NCBI RefSeq assembly: GCF_900110865.1
Contig: NZ_FOFD01000001.1
Location: forward strand, 992,001-1,056,000
DNA: 64,000 nucleotides
Direction of reading: 5' to 3'
From: Natrinema salaciae
GTDB lineage: Archaea > Halobacteriota > Halobacteria > Halobacteriales > Natrialbaceae
The notes beneath the pieces are model-generated. The model worked only from the letters and a program-made list of their open reading frames with translations, was not told the DNA's origin and searched no databases. Below, in pieces: positions 58,399-64,000 of this stretch; position 1 is the first letter of the stretch, and the number at the start of each line of letters is the position of its first letter. The position numbers and the translations under genes are program-made.

Positions 58399-59901
58399 AT
58401 GGCGAACGACGTTCCCGAGCACGAGCCCTATTCTTCGAAACTGCAGGTACCGGAAGCGCTAACGTTCGACGATGTCCTTCTGCGTCCGAAGGAGAGCCGC
58501 GTCGAACCCGACGACGCCGACCTCACGTCCCGCGTCTCGAAGAACGTCGAGGTTTCGGTGCCCATCCTCTCGGCGGCGATGGACACCGTCACCGAGAGCG
58601 ACATGGCGATCGCGATGGCCCGCCACGGCGGCCTCGGCGTCCTCCACCGCAACATGAACATCGACGAGATGGTCGAGGAGATCGGCCGCGTCAAGAGCGC
58701 CGACGAGTTGATCATCCCCCTCGACTCCGTCGTCACCGCGGATCCGGAGATGACCGTCCGCGAGGTCGACGAGCGAATGGCCCGCCAGGGCGTCGGCGGC
58801 GCGCCCGTCGTCAACACCAACGGCGAGGTCCTGGGGATCATCTCGAGCACGGACATCCGGCCACACCTCGAAGTCAACGAGGACGACCCGGTGACCGAAG
58901 CGATGACCGACGAGGTCATCACGGCCCACGAGGACGTCGACGCCCGCGAGGCGTTCGAGCTGATGTACGAGCACAAGATCGAGCGGGTCCCGGTCGTCGA
59001 CGACGAGAACCTCCTCGTTGGGCTGGTGACGATGCAGGGCATCCTCCAGCGCCGCGAGTATCAGGAGGCCGTCCGCGACGAGGACGGACGCCTCCGCTGT
59101 GGCGTCGCGGTCAGTCCCTTCGAACAGGACCGCGCGCTCGCGGCCGACGAGGCCGGTGCGGACATCCTCTTCATCGATACCGCGCACGCGCACAACCTGA
59201 ACGTCATCGACGGCGCTCGAGAGATCAAGGAGTCCGTCGATGCCGACGTCGTCGTCGGCAACATCGGCACCCGCGAGGCGGCCGAAGACCTCGTCGACTT
59301 CGCCGACGGCCTGAAGGTCGGTATCGGCCCGGGATCGATCTGTACCACGCGCGTCGTCTCCGGCTCAGGTATGCCGCAGATTACGGCCGTCGCGCAGGTC
59401 GCCGACGTGGCCGCCGAACACGACGTGCCGGTGATCGCGGACGGCGGCATCCGCTACTCCGGCGACGCGATCAAGGCGATCGCGGCCGGCGCGGACGCCG
59501 TCATGCTCGGCTCCTACTTCGCCGGCACCGACGAAGCCCCCGGTCGGGTCGTCACGATGAACGGCAAGAAGTACAAGCAGTACCGCGGCATGGGATCGGT
59601 CGGCGCGATGAAGTCCGGTGACAGCGACCGCTACCTCAAGGACGAGCCCGACGAGGAAGACGAGTACGTCCCGGAGGGCGTCGAGGCGGCGACGCCGTAC
59701 AAGGGCTCGCTCCAGTCCGAACTCCACCAGCTCGCGGGCGGCATGCAGTCGGGCATGGGCTACGTCGGTGCGGAGACGATCCCTGGCTTCAAGGAGCGCT
59801 CGGAGTTCGTCCGCATCTCGGCGGCCGGACAGGCCGAGAGCCACGCCCACGACGTCGTCATCACCGACGAAGCGCCGAACTACTCGCCCGATAGCGAGTA
59901 A
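58399..59901 (+). CDS. guaB: IMP dehydrogenase (500 aa)
   Basis: Oxidises IMP to XMP with NAD, the first committed step to GMP. Features in order: [16 protein letters not shown] at the N-terminus, two CBS domains (about 105-220), catalytic loop [13 protein letters not shown] with Cys315, [18 protein letters not shown], the [10 protein letters not shown] flap region and GYVGAETIP. Length fits full-length IMPDH. ATG 58399 ([10 protein letters not shown]) is preferred to an upstream in-frame start at 58279, which would add a poorly conserved basic stretch over the promoter. Core gene. Confidence 0.96.
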   Translation: MANDVPEHEPYSSKLQVPEALTFDDVLLRPKESRVEPDDADLTSRVSKNVEVSVPILSAAMDTVTESDMAIAMARHGGLGVLHRNMNIDEMVEEIGRVKSADELIIPLDSVVTADPEMTVREVDERMARQGVGGAPVVNTNGEVLGIISSTDIRPHLEVNEDDPVTEAMTDEVITAHEDVDAREAFELMYEHKIERVPVVDDENLLVGLVTMQGILQRREYQEAVRDEDGRLRCGVAVSPFEQDRALAADEAGADILFIDTAHAHNLNVIDGAREIKESVDADVVVGNIGTREAAEDLVDFADGLKVGIGPGSICTTRVVSGSGMPQITAVAQVADVAAEHDVPVIADGGIRYSGDAIKAIAAGADAVMLGSYFAGTDEAPGRVVTMNGKKYKQYRGMGSVGAMKSGDSDRYLKDEPDEEDEYVPEGVEAATPYKGSLQSELHQLAGGMQSGMGYVGAETIPGFKERSEFVRISAAGQAESHAHDVVITDEAPNYSPDSE

Positions 59902-59927
59902 CGACCGCAACCCGCTCGAGCGAAGAC

Positions 59928-61571
59928 TCACCCCAGTTCGGTCCGCCGAATCTTTCCCGTCGTGGTCGTCGGCAGTTCGTCGACGAACTCGATCTCGCGC
60001 GGGTACTCGTACTCAGCCACCCGCTCTCTGACGAGGTCGCGGATTTCGCGACGTAGTTCGTCCGTTCCCGTCTCCCCCGCGACCGGTTGGACGACCGCCT
60101 TGATGATCTCGCCCCGCGTGTCGTCGGGAACGCCGACGACGCCGACCTGTTCGACGGTCGGGTGCTCGAGGATTGCCTCCTCGACCTCTCGGGGCGCGAC
60201 GCGGTACCCGCTCGTAATGATGAGGTCGTCGTCGCGAGAGACGAACCAGACGTAGCCGTCCGCGTCGCGTTTCGCGAGGTCGCCGGTGAGATGCCACTCG
60301 TCGAGCGTCACCGCGGCCGTCTGCTCCGGAGCGTTCCAGTACGCCTCGAAGACGGCCGGATCGTCGCCGCGCCGAACCGCGATCTCGCCGACCTCGCCCG
60401 GTTCCACGGGATCGCCGGTGTCGGGGTCGATGACGGCCACGTCGTGTCCAGGAACGGGTTTCCCCATGCTGCCCGGCTTCGCGGGGAACCACTCCCGGCA
60501 GTTCGTGACCAGCAGGTTCGCCTCCGTCTGGCCGTATAGCTCGTTGATGACCGTCCCCGCGAGTTCCTCGTCGGCCCACTCGAGGATCTCGCTCGTCAGC
60601 GGTTCGCCGCCGGAACAGATCGCCTCGAGCGACAGGTCGAACCGGTCGGTCGGCTCGTCGACGGTCGTGAGCATCCGGATGGCCGTCGGCGGGACGAAGG
60701 CGTTCGTCACGTCGAACGCCGCGGCGATCTCGAACGCGGTCTCCGGATCGAACGATCCCATCGGATAGCCGACGACCGGCCGGCCGTAGTGCCACGCCGG
60801 GAAGACGAGATCGCCCAGCGCGCCGATCCACGCCCAGTCGGCGGGCGTCCAGTAGACCGAGTCGCCGCGGACGTCCCGCTCGAAGTACATCGAAAACGCC
60901 GGGCAGTGGCCGAGCCAGACGTCGTGGGTGTGGAGGACGCCCTTCGGCTCGCCGGTACTCCCGCTCGTGTACATGACGATCGCCGGCGTGTCGGCGTCGG
61001 TCTCGACGGGGTCGTACTCGCTCGAGCGGTCCTCGACGGCTCCCTCGAAGCTCCTGACGGTCGCCTCGCCGACGCGCGCCGCCTCCGGATCGGCGTCGAC
61101 GACGAGGACGTGCTCCAGGGCGGGGCAGTTCGGCGCGACGGCGCGGATCGTCTCCCACTGGGCGGCGTCGACGACCGCCACTCGCACCTCGCTATCTCGC
61201 AGCCGGTACCGCAGCGCGTCCGCCCCGAACAGCACCGACAGCGGGAGCGACACCGCCCCGCGTTTCCAGCTGGCGAGGTGCGCGAGGACGTTTTCCGGTT
61301 TCTGCGGGACGACGACCGCGACCCGGTCGCCTCGAGCGACCCCCATCGACTCGAGCGCGTTCGCGACGGCGTTCGACCGCCGATCGAGGTCGTCGAAAGT
61401 GTACGTCTCGCGGCGACCGTCCGGGTACGCCTGGAAGAGCGCCGGCCGGTCGCCGTCCGGGTGCTTCCCGACCAGATCGGTCGCCGCGTTGAACCCCGCT
61501 GGGACGTCCCACGAGAACGCCTCGCGCGCCGCGTCGTACGACTCACCCTCGAGCGTAATGTGCCATGCCAT
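59928..61571 (-). CDS. Acyl-CoA synthetase, AMP-binding family (547 aa)
   Basis: Activates a carboxylic acid with ATP and CoA. P-loop-like IVMYTSGSTGEPKGVLHTH, CSGGEPLTSEILEW, NELYGQTEAN, hinge GDLAKRDADGYVWF, GYRVAPREVEEAI and the C-terminal catalytic Lys in PTTTTGKIRRTELG. It resembles acetyl/medium-chain acyl-CoA ligases, substrate uncertain. ATG 61571 (MAWHITLEG) is chosen over 61586. It is co-directional with the symporter cassette, which could import the same acid. Confidence 0.9.
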   Translation of the reverse strand: MAWHITLEGESYDAAREAFSWDVPAGFNAATDLVGKHPDGDRPALFQAYPDGRRETYTFDDLDRRSNAVANALESMGVARGDRVAVVVPQKPENVLAHLASWKRGAVSLPLSVLFGADALRYRLRDSEVRVAVVDAAQWETIRAVAPNCPALEHVLVVDADPEAARVGEATVRSFEGAVEDRSSEYDPVETDADTPAIVMYTSGSTGEPKGVLHTHDVWLGHCPAFSMYFERDVRGDSVYWTPADWAWIGALGDLVFPAWHYGRPVVGYPMGSFDPETAFEIAAAFDVTNAFVPPTAIRMLTTVDEPTDRFDLSLEAICSGGEPLTSEILEWADEELAGTVINELYGQTEANLLVTNCREWFPAKPGSMGKPVPGHDVAVIDPDTGDPVEPGEVGEIAVRRGDDPAVFEAYWNAPEQTAAVTLDEWHLTGDLAKRDADGYVWFVSRDDDLIITSGYRVAPREVEEAILEHPTVEQVGVVGVPDDTRGEIIKAVVQPVAGETGTDELRREIRDLVRERVAEYEYPREIEFVDELPTTTTGKIRRTELG

Positions 61572-61635
61572 ACCACGACGTACCACGGAGGCTGGAATAA
61601 ACGGCTGGGCCGGACGCGACCGGGGGCCGCCCGAC

Positions 61636-62148
61636 TCAGAGGCGGGGGAACCGCGGCGCGTCGACGCCCACGTCGACGCCCTCGAGTCGCGGGTCCGACG
61701 CCAGTTCGGCCACGAGCTCGCGTTGCGGGTCCGCGGTTCGCGACTGGTACAGGGTCCGTTCGTCGGCTCGGCGGTCGTCCCCCGCCCGCCAGCCGACGAC
61801 GAGCCGCGCGCGGCGCAGCCGCGTTCCGGTGACGAGCCGGAGCCGCTCGAGGTCCGCGAGCGGGACGGCGAGGTTCCGCTCGTCGTATCCCGCGATCGCC
61901 GAGGGCGACAGATCCGCGACCGCGGCCCGGTTGCGTTCGCCCATGTCCGCGCGCAGGAGCACCGATCGGAACGACTCGCCGACGAAACACCACAGGAGCC
62001 GCTCGTCGGTCAGGACCAGCTCCCAGAACTCGATCGAGTTCGGCCGCTGGCGGAACCAGTGCGTGAGTCTGGCGATGACGGTCTCGTTCGCCGTCGGCTC
62101 CTCGTCGGCGGCGTCGGTCGCCGGTCGGGTCGGCGTGTCGTCGGTCAC
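61636..62148 (-). CDS. Hypothetical protein (170 aa)
   Basis: Residues 20-150 look like one alpha/beta domain (SIEFWELVLTDERLLWCFVG, YDERNLAVPLADLERLRLV, RRARLVVGWRAGDDR), in style like a PH-type or phospholipid-binding small domain, but I do not recognise it. ATG 62148; it starts 6 bases after the symporter stop, so it is probably co-transcribed. Confidence 0.7.
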   Translation of the reverse strand: MTDDTPTRPATDAADEEPTANETVIARLTHWFRQRPNSIEFWELVLTDERLLWCFVGESFRSVLLRADMGERNRAAVADLSPSAIAGYDERNLAVPLADLERLRLVTGTRLRRARLVVGWRAGDDRRADERTLYQSRTADPQRELVAELASDPRLEGVDVGVDAPRFPRL

Positions 62149-62154
62149 GTGCGA

Positions 62155-63732
62155 TCACCGCTCGAGGAGCGCGTGGAGGTCCGCGGGCAGTTCGTCACCG
62201 TTCTGGGTCGCGAGCGAGACGCCGACGAACAGGACGGTCGCGACGAGTAACGCCACGGTACCGACTGGGAACACATCAGGATACGGATAGGTCGCCATGA
62301 TCCCGCTCGTGAGTCCACCGTAGCCGGCGACGTCCGCGGCCATCGGGAGGGCGCTGTAGACGACGTTGATCACGAGGCCGCCGACGATGGCGGCGATCGC
62401 ACCCCACTCCGTCGCGCCCTTCCAGTTCATCCCGAAGACGACGACCGGGACGAACGCCGCGGCGAAGAAGCCCCAGCCGATCGTCCCGAGGATGCCCACC
62501 AGCGCGTCGGAGAAGTAGACGACGCCGGTCGCAAGCACCGTCAGGCCGGCGAGGGCGGCCTGCGTGACCCGGAGTTCCGTCCTGTCTCGCTCGATCGGGC
62601 GGCCCAGCGCTCTCGGAATGTCCCGAGAGACGGCCGCCGCGCCGATGTTGAGAAACGAGTCGCTCGTCGACATGATCGCAGCCAGCAGCGCCGCGAGGAT
62701 GAGCCCCGCGACGACGCTCGGCGTGTACTCGAGGACGAAGACCGGGCCGACCTCGCTCGCGCTGAACGTCTCCTGAATCTCGCCGGCCTCGACCATCGAC
62801 CGCATCGAGAGCCCCGCCGAGAAGGCGATCAGGCTCGAGACCGCATAAGAGAGCGCGGCGATCGGCGCGCCCCACTTCAGGATCTCGAGGTTGCGGCTCA
62901 TGTAGAACTTCGTGATGAGGTGGGGCTGGCCGGCCGCGCCGACCGAGAAGAGGATCCACCACGCGACGCCGACGAGCACGGCCGCCGTCGGTCCGCCCAT
63001 CGCGCCGAACGGCGAGACGAGGGCCGGGTCCGCGCTGGCGAGGTTCCGCGAGATAGTCCCCATGCCGCCGCCGAAGGACATCGCGTAGACGAAGACGAAC
63101 ACCGCGCCGGTGATCATCGTCAGCGCTTGCAGGAAGTCGGTCCAGACGCCGGCGATCATCCCGCCGAGCATGCTGTACAGCAACAGGATGAGCGCGCCGC
63201 CGAGCAGGCCCCAGACGACCGGTACCCCGAAGATCGCGCGCATGACGAACTGGAGCGCAGCGAGGTTCGTCGCCAGATAGGCGATCACGCCGACGACGAC
63301 GGCCAGCCCGGTGAGTCCGCGCACCCAGTCGCTCTCGTAGCGGACGTACATCCCGTCGGCCAGCGTCAGGACGTTTCGGACGTCCGCGAGCAGGCGCAGC
63401 CGTTTGGCGAGGACGACCCAGGTGAGCAGAAAGCCGAGCGGCGCGGTAAAGAAGATCCAAAGCGGCGTCGTTCCGAACGCGTAGACGAGTTCGGGGCCGC
63501 CGACGAAGCCGAACCCGGACTGGATGACCGAAAAGGCGGTCATCGCGAGGACCCAGGTCCCGATGCTCTTGCCGGTGATGAGGAAGTCGCCGGTCGTCTG
63601 GGTTCGCATGTATCCCCAGACGCCGATCAGGACGACGATCAGCAGGTAGACCGATCCGAACGCGAGGATGATCGGGTCCTCGGCAACCGGAATCCCCTCC
63701 GTCTGCAGCGGTAGCGGTTCGAACTCAGTCAT
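62155..63732 (-). CDS. Sodium:solute symporter, SSS family (525 aa)
   Basis: Twelve to thirteen transmembrane helices; typical blocks include SGFGFVGGPELVYAFG, YLATNLAALQFVMRAIFG, GGMIAGVWTDFLQALTMITG and the ALLAAIMSTSDSFLN helix that carries Na2-site residues in this family. Related to pantothenate/acetate/proline symporters; substrate not decided. The start overlaps the stop of the small gene upstream, which fits the small-subunit plus permease pairs seen in haloarchaea. The acyl-CoA synthetase downstream suggests import of an organic acid. Confidence 0.9.
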   Translation of the reverse strand: MTEFEPLPLQTEGIPVAEDPIILAFGSVYLLIVVLIGVWGYMRTQTTGDFLITGKSIGTWVLAMTAFSVIQSGFGFVGGPELVYAFGTTPLWIFFTAPLGFLLTWVVLAKRLRLLADVRNVLTLADGMYVRYESDWVRGLTGLAVVVGVIAYLATNLAALQFVMRAIFGVPVVWGLLGGALILLLYSMLGGMIAGVWTDFLQALTMITGAVFVFVYAMSFGGGMGTISRNLASADPALVSPFGAMGGPTAAVLVGVAWWILFSVGAAGQPHLITKFYMSRNLEILKWGAPIAALSYAVSSLIAFSAGLSMRSMVEAGEIQETFSASEVGPVFVLEYTPSVVAGLILAALLAAIMSTSDSFLNIGAAAVSRDIPRALGRPIERDRTELRVTQAALAGLTVLATGVVYFSDALVGILGTIGWGFFAAAFVPVVVFGMNWKGATEWGAIAAIVGGLVINVVYSALPMAADVAGYGGLTSGIMATYPYPDVFPVGTVALLVATVLFVGVSLATQNGDELPADLHALLER

Positions 63733-64000
63733 CGTCGCCCCCCGCGTCGGCCGGTCCGTCGACGCCGTCCGACCTCGCGGTCGCGTCGGTCCGCTGTGGG
63801 GCCAGCGGGAGATCCGTTCGCCGCTGTCGGTTCCGCGCCTCGGTGATGATCTCGTCGACGATATCCTCGCTCCCGATCCGATCGAAAATCACCGAATAGT
63901 AGATCGCCGCGAGCGCGGGTCCGAGCCACAGGAGCGCGAAGTAGACCAGCGTCGGCCGCGGCACGCCCAGCGCGTACGTGTAGCTCGTGACGCCCGGGCT
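63725..64000 (-). CDS. Small membrane partner of the symporter, partial at the window edge
   Basis: The frame is open to the window edge, so the true start may be beyond 64000; at least 91 residues are seen. One transmembrane helix (TLVYFALLWLGPALAAIYYS) and an acidic tail (DEIITEARNRQRRTD). Its stop overlaps the symporter start. Such small proteins accompany SSS permeases. Confidence 0.7.
   Translation of the reverse strand, partial: SPGVTSYTYALGVPRPTLVYFALLWLGPALAAIYYSVIFDRIGSEDIVDEIITEARNRQRRTDLPLAPQRTDATARSDGVDGPADAGGDDD

Overview
This is a chromosomal window from a halophilic archaeon (class Halobacteria, probably of the Natrialba/Natrinema type; the genus is a guess). The evidence is the acidic, D/E-rich proteins, the intron-bearing tRNA-Trp, a DUF5794 membrane protein and the many haloarchaea-only small zinc proteins. 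The right end (about 56.9-64 kb) is ordinary GC-rich core genome: DUF5794, guaB, an acyl-CoA synthetase, a solute symporter and its small partner. Everything left of the tRNA-Trp gene is accessory DNA that has accumulated at that tRNA.

Region 33.0-56.75 kb is an integrated provirus or plasmid-provirus of pleolipovirus type. A 13-bp copy of the 3' end of tRNA-Trp lies at 32979-32991 and again at 56739-56751. Between the copies are a SNJ2-like integrase operon (integrase, two small helpers and a PadR-like regulator), an Orc1/Cdc6 protein and a virion block (VP3-like membrane protein, signal-peptide proteins, Tat-exported spike, two further membrane proteins and a VP8-like ATPase). Then follow cargo genes (Tat lipoproteins, pentapeptide-repeat/channel protein, YdjM-like membrane hydrolase, PIN-like protein) and a tightly overlapping DUF7845 operon that carries a Dam-type methylase. 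Directly left of the first repeat, at 30.3-32.9 kb, is a second, simpler DUF7845 operon with the same small zinc-finger genes. This is the right end of an older, decayed element, so the elements appear stacked in tandem at tRNA-Trp. A further collapsed remnant, an ATPase fragment fused to a DUF7845 fragment, lies at 5.85-6.19 kb.

The cargo of the older part (1-29 kb) is a defence-type island. Its centre is a minus-strand operon (21308 to 6187) encoding a small zinc-ribbon protein, a Cas4/Dna2-like nuclease-helicase, a DUF1998 DEAH helicase, two unknown proteins (one with a winged-helix-like start), a P-loop ATPase and a coiled-coil protein. Two kilobases upstream on the same strand is a 665-residue protein. 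It joins a complete tRNA-guanine transglycosylase catalytic domain to a C-terminal domain with the PC-x3-KPY-x2-S-x2-H signature of archaeosine synthase (ArcS). I infer a candidate archaeal 7-deazaguanine DNA modification and restriction system, analogous to bacterial Dpd, in which insertion and further conversion of the base are joined in one polypeptide. This is an inference; no preQ0 biosynthesis genes are in the window.

The island also holds a helicase cut by the left edge, an HNA-repeat/HhH DNA-binding protein next to a PD-(D/E)XK-like protein, an IS5-type transposase pseudogene, integrase remnants and several small zinc proteins. No CRISPR array or rRNA was seen.
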